The notes: generated by a model not told the origin, from the letters alone. A stretch of 64,000 nucleotides of DNA from Gigaspora margarita (GCA_009809945.1 WTPW01002115.1:40926-104925), one strand, 5' to 3'; shown: positions 13,251 to 25,280, counted from the stretch's first letter. A program made the numbers and translations.

Positions 13251-13262
13251 TTCACCACTCAA

Positions 13263-13864
13263 TAGGGATGGAAAATGTTTTAAAACGTAATGTTAAAAAA
13301 CATGATTGTTTGATTTAAGAATGTTTTTAAATGTTTTAATATATTCTGGCGTAATCATAATACGTAACAATGGATAGTATTTATTTAACTAATTTCGTTA
13401 AAATACAACTTTATCGTCATCTCTTTTTAAATATAAAATTATAAACAATCATGCTCCGTGGGAGACCTCCATTAAAAGAAATTCGTTTGAACTTTACAAA
13501 TGTTCTAGCTTCTTCGGCCGCAGCAGAACTTTGCTGGTCTAACTTTAGGTTTATTCATAATAAACATCGTGTATGTCCAGGTAATGAACGGTTGCAATCT
13601 ATTAGAATTTGAGAATTCAAAAAGGAATTGAAATTGATGGTTGGTTCGAAGACGACGATAATTAAATTTATACTGTAGTTATGCATTAAATTAGAAAGAG
13701 CGTACAAAAAAAAAAAAAAAAAGTAATGTATACGTATATATATATTTAAGCAATTATGTATTTCTTGTAATTATCTGCCCTAAATTTTAAATTTTAGTCT
13801 CAACGCCAATGTTTTAAAATATTTTTTAAAACATCTAAAAAAAAACGTTTTTTTTCCATCCTTA
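13263..13864 (+). mobile_element. hAT-like element remnant with a dimerisation-domain fragment
   Basis: The ends TAGGGATGGAAAA and, inverted, TAAGGATGGAAAA are hAT-like. Direct repeats TTCACCACTCAA and TTAACCACTCAA flank the element (13251-13262, 13865-13876); at 12 bp with one mismatch they are longer than the 8 bp usual for hAT. A 53-codon frame at 13451-13612 contains AELCWSNFRFIHNKHR, which resembles the C-terminal dimerisation motif of hAT transposases (W-S-x-F-x-F-I-H-x-K-x-R). The frame stops early; the rest of the transposase is absent, so this is an internally deleted derivative. Confidence 0.6.
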
Positions 13865-13876
13865 TTAACCACTCAA

Positions 13877-15169
13877 TTAATCACAGTGATTTGAGCAATG
13901 TCCTAATCACATTAAGAAAACTGCTTGAAAAAAACGCCACTTGATAGAGATCTATATCAGATATAAATTACTCTTGAATTTAATTGTAGATTACCAATAA
14001 CCTGTAAGGATGTTATGTGTCTGGTCTTAGAATAATAGTTCACAGTCCAAAAAGTCTGCACTTAGTCTTAAGACCAGATTAGTCTGGACCAGTCTGGTCT
14101 AATTAACTCTTGAGACTATGAACTATAATAAACCGGTTACATCAAATTTTCACGATGGTCAGTTCCTCGACAGGCCATTTCACATGGTGATAATTTATCA
14201 TAACCATATGCAATGCCAGGTAAATGGCCAGTCAGTGAAGTGTTCATCAGGAAAGTAAGCAATGACGTAATAAACCAGGACTAAAATTGACCAGACTGGA
14301 CCAGACCAGACCAGACCGTTAACTTCATGGTACATAACAAATGCACTTTCGCTTTAATTACTGTATTGTTAATCCTGCTGATCAGGATATTTAACTCCGA
14401 TACGGAATTAAAATAACCCGGATTAACGTGTAACAATGTGTTAAATCACGTGCATAAGAATTCAAATGTCGGATAAAAATAATTGTGTGACGCATATTTG
14501 ATGCAAAAATTGAATTTTGTTTTGCCAAAAATAAATTTTAGCTCTATCTTTTTAGATAAATATTTGTGTTGAAATTTTTTCATCCTGTTATCTCGACTGA
14601 CACGAATGGCAAATCATCTGCATCCACGATTTTTCCGTTATGTTAATTGGTCGTTGAGGTTGGGGAAGCTCAAATTTTAATCTGGTATGAGTTTACGATA
14701 TATGGTTGATGCTAAATCCAAACTAGGAGAAAATGCAGCCCCTTTGTAGCCTTTGTGGCCCCTTAAATAATGCTAGGTAACATCGCTAATTTTAACGTAA
14801 TTGCATATCACGTGATAAATAATTAAATATATCAATCTATTTAAAGTCATTGAAAAGTAAGTACGTAAGACGATTGACATATTTGCCAAAATTATTTTTG
14901 GAAAGTCCGAGTCTTTAGTAAGTTTAGTAAGCCAAATAAATAAGCTGATCAATGCAGAAAATGCCCTGACGATGTAGAAGGTGTCCTACAAACAGAGACA
15001 CTTAACAAACTATATATTAGTATTTTTTTTAACTGTTAATGAAATTACACCTCAACTCGTCCGCTCCCACATAGAATATAGAGTGTCAAACTTTAATTTT
15101 GGTGTCCTTTTTTTTTTTCTTGGTGTCTGAATTTTCACTTGTTTTTGACAAACGGTTAGAATAATAATA
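13877..15169. promoter_or_regulatory. upstream region of the syntaxin gene, rich in inverted GACCAGAC motifs
   Basis: No gene is seen. Two clusters of GGTCTGG/GACCAGAC face each other at about 14030-14110 and 14290-14320, with a shorter inner palindrome around 14160-14260. They may be the arms of an old fold-back element rather than promoter sites. A pyrimidine-rich stretch at 15100-15120 precedes the start codon at 15170. Confidence 0.35.
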
Positions 15170-15970
15170 ATGAATATCGGAACGTTCTTAAATGAGACCG
15201 CAGCAATTGAAAAAAATATTGAGACAATTCATGCCAATATTGCAAGGATTCAAAGTTTACAATCTAATATTCTAGTAGCCACTTCGACGAACGAGGTAGA
15301 TGCAATCAGTCATGAACGTAACCGACTTATGGGTGATACTCGACAACTACTTATTGAAAATAAAGACCGCATTAAACAAATTGAATATGAAAATGCCAAA
15401 CTTCCCAAGTCTGATCCTAATTATGGTTTAAGAACACAAAGACATGGATTTCTCAGAGAGAAATTATCCAATATTCTTAATGAATATCGTGGAGCTGAAG
15501 ATGGCTATATAAAACATCAAACCGAACGAACGATTCGGCAATATAAGATAGTCAATCCGAATGCTACTCAACAAGAAATTGATGATTATATGTCAAGTCC
15601 ATCAGGACAACCAGTATTCCAACAAGCACTTTTACGTACTGGTGAAGCTCGTGATGTGTTGGATCAAGTAAAAAAACGACACAATGATATTAAACGTGTT
15701 GAGGAGACTGTTGCTGAGCTTGCCGAACTCTTTAAAGAATTATATCTTCAGGTCGAAGCACAAGACCAGACTATTGTCAATATTGAAGGAAATGCGACCG
15801 AAACAGCAACGAAATTAGAAAAAGCGAACGAAGATTTGGGTAAAGCACGCTTAAGTGCAGCAGCGGCTCGAAAAAAGAAATGGATATGTCTTGCAATAAT
15901 TTTGATAATTCTTATCATTATTGCAGCGGTTGTCGCATATGAAATTGTAAAGTCAAGGAATCAGAAATAA
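15170..15970 (+). CDS. Qa-SNARE, plasma-membrane syntaxin (Sso1/syntaxin-1-like)
   Basis: A 266-aa tail-anchored t-SNARE that would pair with Qbc and R-SNAREs to fuse secretory vesicles with their target membrane. Residues 1-160 form an alpha-helical, heptad-rich Habc-like region. Residues about 170-235 form the SNARE coiled coil; the sequence LQVEAQDQTIVNIE places the central zero-layer glutamine at Q198. Residues 234-237 are basic (RKKK), followed by a single hydrophobic anchor at 238-259 and a short luminal tail. This layout is standard for syntaxins, and the length is slightly short at the N-terminus. An in-frame stop lies at 15146-15148, so ATG 15170 is the first start in this reading frame; a short 5' exon further upstream cannot be excluded. 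No introns are needed. Its base composition is more balanced than its surroundings, as expected for a host gene. Sso1-like plasma membrane assignment is inferred from overall similarity; Vam3- or Tlg2-type is less likely. Confidence 0.88.
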   Translation: MNIGTFLNETAAIEKNIETIHANIARIQSLQSNILVATSTNEVDAISHERNRLMGDTRQLLIENKDRIKQIEYENAKLPKSDPNYGLRTQRHGFLREKLSNILNEYRGAEDGYIKHQTERTIRQYKIVNPNATQQEIDDYMSSPSGQPVFQQALLRTGEARDVLDQVKKRHNDIKRVEETVAELAELFKELYLQVEAQDQTIVNIEGNATETATKLEKANEDLGKARLSAAAARKKKWICLAIILIILIIIAAVVAYEIVKSRNQK

Positions 15971-16349
15971 TCAATTAATATAGCATTTATTAAAATTTCT
16001 TTTTGCTTACAAAAAAAAAAAAAAAAAACAAAGACTATCGATGTTTAACAAATTGTTGCTTATTCATTTCTTTAATGTACAGTTTGATCAATAAATTTGA
16101 GGATCTGTATGTATTATATTATATTGTGTCATGGGAAAATATATTGTGTTGTGGGAATATTTGCTTGATACAAAGCTTAATTTTAATATATAATATTATA
16201 TATATGTATTTTTTTTTTTTTTTGTCTCAACAATATATAAGCAATTAAAGTAATTAAGAAAATAATTTATAATCGTACGTTTACGTATATACCAATGTAC
16301 ATATGAGTAATCTAGCAGATAGTTGCACATTTAATGCCATAATTGGTAC
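15971..16349. other. 3' flank of syntaxin, no gene seen
   Basis: An A-run at about 16011-16028 and A+T-rich sequence follow the stop codon. AATAAA occurs near 16090 and could act in polyadenylation. The short open frames here have no recognisable features. Confidence 0.4.
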
Positions 16350-16358
16350 GTGCTGTAC

Positions 16359-16944
16359 TAGGGTGATAAACGGACTAAGTAATCAACTATGTAAGTTAAC
16401 TATAGAATTTAATATATTGCAGATTTTTCATGTTACATGAAGGAATCATTATTGATACATATCGATATAACGGTAATGTTAATATATTTATTAAAAATTT
16501 CAAGCCGATTCAACTCACTAAAAAGTCAAAGAATTGCTTTGAAATTTTCACAAAATGTCTAAAAAGTGACAAAAAACAAAATTACGTTCGAATATTTTTT
16601 TGTTAATATGTAAATTTTAGGTGTTCAACTAATAGAAAATATAAATTTATTAAAAAAACTTCGTACAATAAGCACAACCAAAAAAATATACTAGAGCTTT
16701 TGCGAAAAATCGAGCGTAACTTTTTAGAGATAATTCTTATGAAGAGATTTCACTCAAAAAGAAATTAGAAAAAGAAGCGAAATATTCAGCNGAATCTTTT
16801 AGAATTTTGTACTTTTCTTATAATTAATTGAAGTAAAATGATATTTTAGTCAATCATTTTTAATTTCACTGAAAAAATCTGATCATATTAAAATTACTAA
16901 TACACCTGATATAGTTTTGATTACTTAGTCCGTTTATCACCCTA
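16359..16944. repeat. MITE with perfect 9-bp target duplication
   Basis: The ends TAGGGTGATAAACGGACTAA are inverted over about 30 bp. The 9-bp direct repeat GTGCTGTAC flanks it exactly (16350-16358, 16945-16953). A 9-bp duplication points to a Mutator-like (MULE) derivative, although TAGGG ends also occur in hAT. It lies between the syntaxin and ERG7 genes. Interior non-coding; one ambiguous base at 16791. Confidence 0.75.
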
Positions 16945-16953
16945 GTGCTGTAC

Positions 16954-17561
16954 GTAGCGTTACGTACATACGCACGATCGCAGGTGTTGTCAATCGTAAA
17001 CCTATCAGTCACGAATCCGGCCGACATCATGAAAATTATTCTTGTACATTTCAAAAATAGGTTAAAATTAAAAATAGCGATAGGTTAAAATCATTCTTTC
17101 AATCCTTACATGCTTCTTTGTGATAACTCTTTTATCACATTGTCGGCGTATAGAGGTCAGTTGATTACAGTTTGATTACACACACGTAAACAAACAAGGT
17201 GACAAGGAATTGTTACGCGACTTCCCGATCGGAGCACAAAAAATTCTATCACATTAATCACATCCTGTCTTGTAATTTAATTTCATTATATTATATACAT
17301 TGGGAAAACAAATAAATATAACGCCATGGTTTGGAACTTATTTTTCAGGTTTAAGGCTTTGATGCATTTATCTGGGTAGTCTGTGGCGCAGTATCTTCGT
17401 TTAAAAATATATATGTGCTGTCACTCCATTTCTTAATTTCTAAAAAAAAAAAAAATAAAAAAAATAAAAATAAAAAAAAAATATAAATATATATATATAT
17501 ACAGTATATAATATATTATTAATTTTATAGTCTTAATTTTTGGTTCTTTAATTGATCAAAG
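16954..17561. promoter_or_regulatory. 5' flank of ERG7
   Basis: No gene is visible. The 120 bp before the ATG are A-rich with a TATATATATATA tract at about 17480-17510. A pyrimidine/purine-balanced patch lies at 17100-17400. Specific sterol-response elements could not be identified. Confidence 0.35.
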
Positions 17562-20500
17562 ATGTCGGAATATCTCAATAAAAATATAAAAACAACCGAC
17601 AGGTTACGGTGGAGGCTCGAAGTGGATCACGGAAAACAGACTTGGCATTATTTGGAAAGTAACGATGAAATAAAAAATTGGCCTCAAACCACATGTGATC
17701 GCTATTGGTTAGGATTATCTTATGTGAGTATTTATTTTTCTAAATATTTACGTTCGATCGCTTTAATCAATAATTAATGGTATCGAATTTTTTGATATAG
17801 AACATTTTCGATGGTCAATCAAAACATTCCCCACCGAAATCTGCTCTTGAGGCCGTATATAATGGATATAAATTCTTTAAACAATTGCAAACTGTGGATG
17901 GCCATTGGGCAGGGGAATATAGTGGACCTACATTTTTAATTTCGGGATTTGTGTTTTCGACATATATTACTCGTCTATCAATTCCTCAAGCTTGGAAAAC
18001 TGAAATTATCACATATTTAGTTAATACTTCTAATCCTGATGATGGTGGCTGGGGAATGTATGTGACATTGAGTTTTGGATTCTTGTAAAATATTTTATTA
18101 TTCACTTAAAATTGTATAATTTTTTTATTTGTTAGACATGTAGAAGACCATTCAAATTTGTTAGGAACAACTTTAAATTATACTGCACTCAGAATTCTGG
18201 GGATGGATCCCGAACATCCCGTACTGGTCAAAAGCAGGGCATTAATACATAAACTTGGTGAGTCAATACTAGTTTTTTTTTTTTTTTCCGAGGTTATAAA
18301 TCATCTATAACCTTTCTTAAAACAGGTGGTGCTATCGCTATTCCATCCCTTGGAAAGTTTTGGTTAGCAATGCTAAATCTTTATGATTGGAATGGAGTTA
18401 ATCCGGTCTTACCAGAATTATGGTAAATACAAATACTTCTAATTATTAGTTTTATCTAATAATATACATTCAATCACTGAAATTCAAATATTTACATATA
18501 AAGGCTTCTTCCATATAAGTCACCACTTCATCCGGCTCGCATGCGGGGTCCAATACGTGCTTCTCATCTCTCAATGAGTTATCTTTATGGACGTAAAGTA
18601 ACGGAAAAAATAAACCCATTAATCGAACAATTACGGCTTGAATTATTTATTCAACCATTTGATAAAATTGATTGGTCTGCTGCGAAAAACAATGTTTGTG
18701 AGGCTGATATATATTTTCCACGGTCCCCAGCTTTAGTTGTCACTAACAGTAAGTTTTTTTTTTTTGCTTGTTTTATTGGGGGTTTATATCCATTACCGTT
18801 TAGTACTGTTTATAGTACAAGGATCCTATTCAATTAAATTGATTAGTATCCAGGTACTTTGTGTAGAACCAGGAATTATATTTACAATTATTTGGATACA
18901 ATTTATATGTAAAATAAATTAGTATAGCTATACTCTGGGTTTATTTAAGAATTAGGTAAATAATACCGGCTCTTAATCATGGAATACTATGCGCAGTGTC
19001 AAACGGTATTGATGGTTGATGACAATGAAAAGCTAATATTGTTTGTTAACCTAACTTTTTAATAAAGCTGTTTCAAGTATTTGGAATAAATTCCAAACCA
19101 TATTGGGTCTTCGTGAAATTGCATTAAAAAAAGTTTATAAATTAATGAAACTTGAAGAATTTGATTCTAATTATGTTTCCACTTGTGCGGTATGTTGAAA
19201 CTTTTTTACACCGTGAGCAAGTTATCCCATTTTGTTAACATATAAAATATTCGAATGATTTATTTTAATAGATGGATAAATTATTACGTTTGATTTGTGC
19301 TTATCATAAAGAGGGTCCAGAATCTGAAATGTTCTTAAATATGAAGGAAAAAATCGCAAATTATATATGGTTCGTGTTTTTTTTTATCTCTAGAGTTCAC
19401 TTGCAAAAGTAATTAATTACGGTATTTCAAACCAATGTTTAGGATGACTCCAAATGGGATGTTAATGAATTACTATGATGGATCTCAAATTTGGGATACC
19501 TCACTTGCAATACAAGCCATAATAGAATCAGGTAATAAATTTAAAAATGTCTAAAAGAATTCACAAATATTTGATACACGTTTATTTATTTTTTTTCGTT
19601 TTATATTTCACAAGGTTTAGCAAATGATCCAGACAATCACGAATCAATGATTAAAGCACTTGAATTTTTAGATGATTCACAAATAAAAAATAATCCAACA
19701 TATATGAATCAATGTTGGAGAGAACCTTCCAAAGGATTATGGTGTTTTAGTACAAGAGAACAAGGGTGGTCCTCCAATGATTGTACTGCTGAAGCTTTAA
19801 AGGCAGTATTACTCCTTCAGGGTAAATTAGAGTAAGTCTCTTTAATCATTTAAATTATTCTCATACTCCACACATTTTGGTATTCGTACATCCCAGTAAA
19901 AATAAAGTTTTTGAACCTTTAAACGAAGATATCTCAATAACCACGTGATCAAACTTGATGAATTTTTTTTATTTGAATTTTATAAATCCATAGAACTCAA
20001 ATAAAAAATTAGACCGGGTGGTTGTTGAGATATTCTGCTCAAAATTAGAGAAAAATCAAATGTCTATCAAAATAGAACCTGTTAAAACTTTAAGCTAAGA
20101 TATCTTGACAACCACCTGACCGAATTCGTTGGAATTTTTTATTTAAATTTTATGGATTCATTGAATTCAAATAAAAAAAAAGTTCTTTAAATTTGACCAG
20201 GTTGTTATCGAGATATCTCACTCAAAAGTTTAAAAAAAAAAAACTGGGCGCAGCTTCTATTTTGATAAGCGTTTTTGATTTTTTTTTTAACTTTGAGCAG
20301 AGATATCTTGACAACCACTTGGTTAAATTTGATAAACTTTTTTTATTTGAGTTTTATGAATCCAAAAATTCAAATAAAAAAAAAAATCTCTATCGAATTT
20401 GGTCAGGTAGTTATTGAAATATTTGTTTAAAGTTTTTAAAAAATCGGGCGCAGCTTCTATTTTGATAGGCGGTTTGATTTTTCTCAACACACCTGACCAA

Positions 20501-21871
20501 ATTTGATGATTTTTTTTTTTTTTATTTGAATTCTATGGATCCATAGAATTCAAATAAAAAGGTTTATCAAATCAAGTGGCTATAGAATTTGGTCAGGTAG
20601 TTGTCGAGATATTTTTGTTTAAAGTTTTATAAATTTTTATTTTTTACTGGGGGGCATGAATGCCAGCTCCCTTCTTTTAAACTATTCTTTTTACAAATGA
20701 TATTAATGACTCATTAATTTCAACCTTTTGCATTCAATGATATAGTTACACACAACCATTAATTAATCAAAAACGAATTCAATCTACTATCGATACTTTA
20801 ATCAGAAGACAGCATTCCAATGGTGGATATTCCCGTTTTGAAGGTATTCGTGGCTATTGTTGGATGGAATTGATAAATCCCTCTGAGATTTTTGAAAATA
20901 CCTTTATTGAACATACATACGTTGAATGTACAAGTTCTGTTATGACTGCTTTAAGAGTATTTTCAAAATTTGATCTTGTAGATCATTATGTTGATGATAT
21001 TGAGTAAGTTTTTATATTGTAGACAAACATTGATGTTATTTATTAGACTAATTTTTGATGTTATAATAAATTCTTTTAGAATTGTCTGCGCAAAAGCAGC
21101 GAAATATATTCATAGTATGCAACGTAAAGATGGTAGTTGGCTTGGATCTTGGGGTATTTGTTTCACATATGGTACAATGTCCGCACTTCAAGGATTATCA
21201 AGTGTTGGAGAAAATTATGAGAATAGGTGAGAGAAATTTTTTGATTCAATAAATGTAAATATTGACAATTTAAAACTTATAAAAAAATCAATTTCATTTT
21301 GGTAATAGCGAATACGTAAAAAAAGCATGCAACTTCTTGATTTCTAAACAACGTGAAGATGGTGGGTGGGGAGAAGATTACAAGGTATGTGTGAATAAAA
21401 AAAAAACTGATTATCAATATTTGATTTTAAAACTTATTTATTTTCTTTGGAACGTTATTAGTCTGCATCTGGGGTAGGACAATATATACAGCATTCAAAT
21501 TCGCAAGTTGTTAATACAGCTTGGGCATTGCTCGGACTCATGTTCGCAGGATACCCGTTTAGTGAACCTATTATAAATGGGATTGAGGTAATCTTATTCA
21601 TAAAAAATCAAACTAAAAATTATTACTTTGATAAATAGTTTTCTTTTAAAATTTACACGATTTTTTTTTTTTTAAATTATTATATTAGTTTATTAAGTCG
21701 AGACAACTTCCAACTGGAGAGTGGAAGAAAGAATCCTTTAAAAGTATTATTGGCAAAAATTGTCCAATAAATCACTCAAATTATGAATTTATTTACAGTA
21801 TTTGGGCATTAGGAATGTATTCTAATTTGTATGAAAGTGATGAATATTACGGTGTTTGGGAGATAATATGA
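17562..21871 (+). CDS. ERG7: lanosterol synthase (oxidosqualene cyclase), 14 exons
   Basis: Cyclises 2,3-oxidosqualene to lanosterol, the first cyclic step of sterol synthesis, at the ER or lipid-droplet membrane. Exons: 17562-17723, 17801-18057, 18136-18257, 18326-18422, 18504-18748, 19068-19189, 19272-19369, 19443-19531, 19615-19831, 20746-21003, 21080-21226, 21309-21384, 21462-21587, 21689-21871. All introns begin GT and end AG, and the sum is 2199 nt, giving 732 aa, the usual family length. The catalytic motif DCTAE is at about residue 453 (exon 9), matching the protonating Asp of known cyclases. QW-type repeats are visible, for example [13 protein letters not shown] in exon 2, [12 protein letters not shown] in exon 11 and [10 protein letters not shown] in exon 12. 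The start is the first ATG in frame with the family-like N-terminus (residues [16 protein letters not shown]). Most introns are 68-101 bp; intron 5 is 319 bp, and intron 9 is 914 bp because it holds a transposable element. The frame is intact throughout. AATAAA at 21991 may serve polyadenylation. Confidence 0.95.
19891..20651. repeat. palindromic MITE-like array filling ERG7 intron 9
   Basis: Terminal inverted sequences CCCAGTAAAAATAAA (left) and its complement near 20630-20651 enclose about four units of roughly 170-200 bp. Each unit is itself an inverted repeat: an AGATATCTTGACAACCACCTG-like arm, then TTTATTTGAATTTTATGGA and its reverse, then the opposite arm. The block GGGCGCAGCTTCTATTTTGA occurs twice (about 20246 and 20446). 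Lying wholly within intron 9, it leaves the reading frame intact. Confidence 0.6.
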
Positions 21872-22188
21872 AATAAGTTATTTTTGTTTATATATACAAC
21901 ATATACGTCAAATTCTGTAACTTAAAAACATTTCAACCATTTAAATTACAACAACTATAATTATAGCACAAAATTGAAACTTATGTACATAATAAATTCT
22001 ATTGCTCTATTTTATTCTTCTATTCTTCTATTCATTTTTACTATACTAATATTAATTATAATCTATATAGTTGTCAATTTTTTGTTCTATTAATAAAAAT
22101 CCTATTCTATTATAAATTCTATTGATCTATTTTATTGCTCACACTGTATATACTGTATAATATACGGGATTTTCCTATGTTTGATCTA
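21872..22188. other. ERG7 3' flank
   Basis: A+T-rich sequence with repeated TTCTATTGNTCTATTTTATT-like segments (about 21990-22020 and 22110-22135). No gene seen. Confidence 0.4.
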
Positions 22189-22189
22189 A

Positions 22190-22423
22190 TAAGGCCACTC
22201 CAAATTGATTCTTTGTTTAACATAACATAAATATTTTGCAAGAGGGGGTAAAAAAACTAACAAAAAAAAACACACGGCGATTCTATTGGCTGAAAAAATG
22301 TCAAAAGCCGATACTGCAATTTGATTGGTTAAATTTAGTGCTTATTTTATGTATTTTATGTCTAAAAATTTTAAAAAATAGATGGGGTTATGTTAAACAA
22401 AGAATCAAATTAGTGTGGCCTAA
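22190..22423. repeat. MITE with GGCCAC ends
   Basis: The left end AAGGCCACTCCAAATTGATT and the inverted right end AGGCCACACTAATTTGATT, both followed by CTTTGTTTAACATAAC, form about 37-bp terminal inverted repeats. A target duplication is not clear. The 72-codon frame inside is fortuitous. Confidence 0.6.
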
Positions 22424-23282
22424 TCAGATCTTAATGATTTTTGGTACTATGTGAATCAACTTGTTGAAACAATTCAAATGGTATCAAATCATCAAGATTT
22501 GGTCACTAGATGACAAGATATCAGCGATAGCGATAGAACAAAATTTACTAATTTGATTGAGATACGAATTTGGTAGGAAAACCCCATAAAATAACAATTA
22601 GGGCATCATGATTCAAGTCAGGAACTAGAAATCGCGAAGGTGAGGAAAGTATCAACAATGCAGAATATTCATAGAAAATCGGAATTTTCGATTTTCGATT
22701 TTATCACACCAAATTTTAGAACATCAATTTCGCTATATATAGAATATATAGTATAAAAGTTCTATATCACATCCCGAAAACGTCAACCATTAATCAATCT
22801 CATCAAAATGAAAGGGGGGATGAAATAAAATATTTCGTGTTTGAGCCGGTCAAATAACAACAATGATAGGCTGATAGAAAATTATAGCGAAACAAATTAA
22901 ATATAATCTTGAAATAATAAGTTAGAACCGTGATAAAAGAAAATTTCAAAAAAATTTATTTATATATAAAAAAATTTTAGAGCATGCATATAGAGCATGC
23001 TTAATTAAGAAAATTTGGAGATATGCACAAAAAATTATGCCTAATTCTTATCCTTGGCTCGAACCCCAATATATATGTATAAATGAAAGGCTTCGCTTGC
23101 CCGCCTAACAAAAAGTTCATGAACAAATGTAACCGGAAATAAGTCTAAAATAAATTTGGGTATGTCATCAAAGCTGCAGCTAATTGGGTTTGAGTCTAAT
23201 ACTAATTGGACTTGAGGCTAAAACTAATTGGGTTTAGAGGTAAAGCTCGCCCAATCGCCCAAGCTGAAAATACTTTCATTTA

Positions 23283-23374
23283 TGGGACGGCTGAAAATTT
23301 TACAGATGACAATTCAGCCGAATCGGCAAGTTACCAATATTGAAAATTACTGATTCGGCAGAATGATCGTCCCA
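23283..23374. repeat. small fold-back element
   Basis: TGGGACGGCTGAAAATTTT and the inverse of GATCGTCCCA frame about 92 bp with an internal GATTCGGC/GCCGAATC pair. Non-coding. Confidence 0.4.
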
Positions 23375-23512
23375 GAAATTTATCATACTTCTTACATTAA
23401 AAAGTTGAATTTTTGCCTAAGTCACGTGCATTAAAACGCTATAAATCAGCCAGACCAATGTTCTAAAGGATATAATAACTAAAGTTATTGAGGGTATATA
23501 AAAGCTATTTTT

Positions 23513-23764
23513 ATACCTGTATAGGCGCGAAATAACGCCCAAGGGCGTTATTTTGAATAATGGCCCGAATTAAACTTAATTTAGGCAATAATTCGAAATT
23601 ACACTCCTGGGCGCAGGGTTGGCAATGGAGCTGCGAATGGGTCAATGGGGCTTTGAATAGAGTCAATGGATACTAGTTTTTTCAGCTTTATTTGCGTAAC
23701 CATCGAGTTCCATTGGCACCATTGCCAACCCTGTCTGCGCGTTATTTCGCGCTTATACGGGTAT
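23513..23764. repeat. fold-back element split by a hAT-like MITE
   Basis: The outer arms ATACCTGTATAGGCGCGAAA and its near-complement at 23740-23764 form the host element, with a second GGGCGTTATTT motif inside. It contains the 120-bp insertion at 23614-23733. Confidence 0.55.
23614..23733. repeat. hAT-like MITE nested in a fold-back element
   Basis: The termini CAGGGTTGGCAATGG and, inverted, CAGGGTTGGCAATGG are close to classical hAT ends. Flanks CCTGGGCG and TCTGCGCG match at 6 of 8 positions, compatible with an aged 8-bp duplication. Confidence 0.55.
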
Positions 23765-24775
23765 TACGTGATGTATAAGAATATTTTGATGTCCCATCTC
23801 TAACTGTAACATACATATACCAATCAGATTTTTCTTTCATTAAAGTCTTAATAATTTATATTATTTAGGCTTAGTAAGATCTTTTAATACGATTTGCTAA
23901 CACCTAAATAATTAGTAAATTTTCGAACTAAAAATCCTTTTAAATTTTTTTCGATTATCAGTATGCTTTGAAAATTTCATACTGGATTTAAGCAGATGTC
24001 AAGTTATATTGGTTATCTGTTCATTATCGATTAATATCCTCTTTATCATTATAATAATAAACGTTACTAGATGTTAGACTCGTTATTAAATGACAGGTTA
24101 GATTTAAACATTTGTTTAATTAATTTTACAATATATATGATCTATTATTATTGATGGGCAATTTGCGGATTCTTCAATATTTCGTGGGATAGAGGTGAAC
24201 GTCTTCCTCTAAATTCTTTTGCATAATACGCAGGATCTAAAAAGTAGATCAGTAGTGGGATGGTAAATGACTTGAAATGACCTGACGACTCAAATGATAA
24301 ATGACTAGCCATTGGTTATTTCAAACACCTAAATGGCCAAGAAGTTCATTTCACATATGTTAATGGATATTCTAATACTTTTTAATCAATCAAAATTGGT
24401 TACAGGATAAATGCTAATTTTATAAAACCATAATTAAGCTAATATCTCAAATAATTGTTCAGAAAGTACATATACTATAAACGTTTTGTGTAATTTTATT
24501 AATCCATTTCTCATTTTAGTTCAAATACCGGTAAATAATATTTTTATTTAAATGTAAAATGCGGAAGTGAATTAATAAAAAGTTATTCAAAATACATGAA
24601 GCTTTTAAATATATGCCATTTGTTATTCCAGACAACTGGATCTTATATTTCTTTCTTGCTAAAGTCTATGTTTCAAAAAATATAGATTTTTAACTAATTT
24701 TTTTGTTTTAAACTACAACTTAGTATTTTAATATTAAAATATAAATGGTTAAAAAATCGATTAGCATATTTAATA
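23765..24775. other. intergenic, no gene seen
   Basis: A+T-rich sequence between the MITE cluster and the pogo element. A weak cluster of AAATGAC/GTCATTT-like motifs lies at 24250-24360. No coding frame or RNA gene recognised. Confidence 0.4.
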
Positions 24776-24839
24776 TACAGTCGACCCTCCCAAAACCGGT
24801 ATGCATGGTGGACAGGTTTTGTATCGGTTATGGCAGGTT

Positions 24840-25280
24840 AGGGTGTCCAGGATTATGCGATGCGATATTATGCGCATAATTTGCTATTTTTCGCATCGCA
24901 TATGCTTCGCATAAACAAGCAAAAAAAAGCATAAATCACGTGAATAAAAGTTGATTGGTTGTTGGGAATATGTTAACTTCATCCGGCAAGCTTTAAATTT
25001 GTAATTTAGGTGACAGAGTGATGATAGAATGTAGGTCCCGAAAAGTTCCGATGTAGAAAATGAATGAACTTAAATTACGAGCATAGTTGGAGCAAAATTT
25101 TTGGTGAACGTCCGAAAAAATCCGAAAAACAGAACTAAAAGAATTAATTACATATAATAAAAATCGCATAATCGACCTAATTGATCGCATAATTTTAAAT
25201 TTATTTCGCATCCATCGCATAATCAACCTCAGTTCGGCCGCATAATTTACCTCATCGCATCGCATAATCCTGGACACCCT
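24840..25280. repeat. MITE with 10-bp target duplication inside the pogo left end
   Basis: The ends AGGGTGTCCAGGATTATGCG are inverted and perfect over about 25 bp. The direct repeat ATGGCAGGTT occurs on both sides (24830-24839, 25281-25290). A 10-bp duplication suggests a Mutator-like origin. The interior repeats CGCATAAT many times, giving a spurious 94-codon frame on the minus strand. Confidence 0.75.

Noticed and set aside
17340-17430. Possible small nuclear RNA upstream of ERG7 (GGCGCAGTATCTTCG)
   Set aside because: Short resemblance to U4-type sequence only; the remaining conserved blocks are absent.
24993-25277. 94-codon minus-strand frame rich in IMR
   Set aside because: Product of the repeated CGCATAAT motif inside a MITE.
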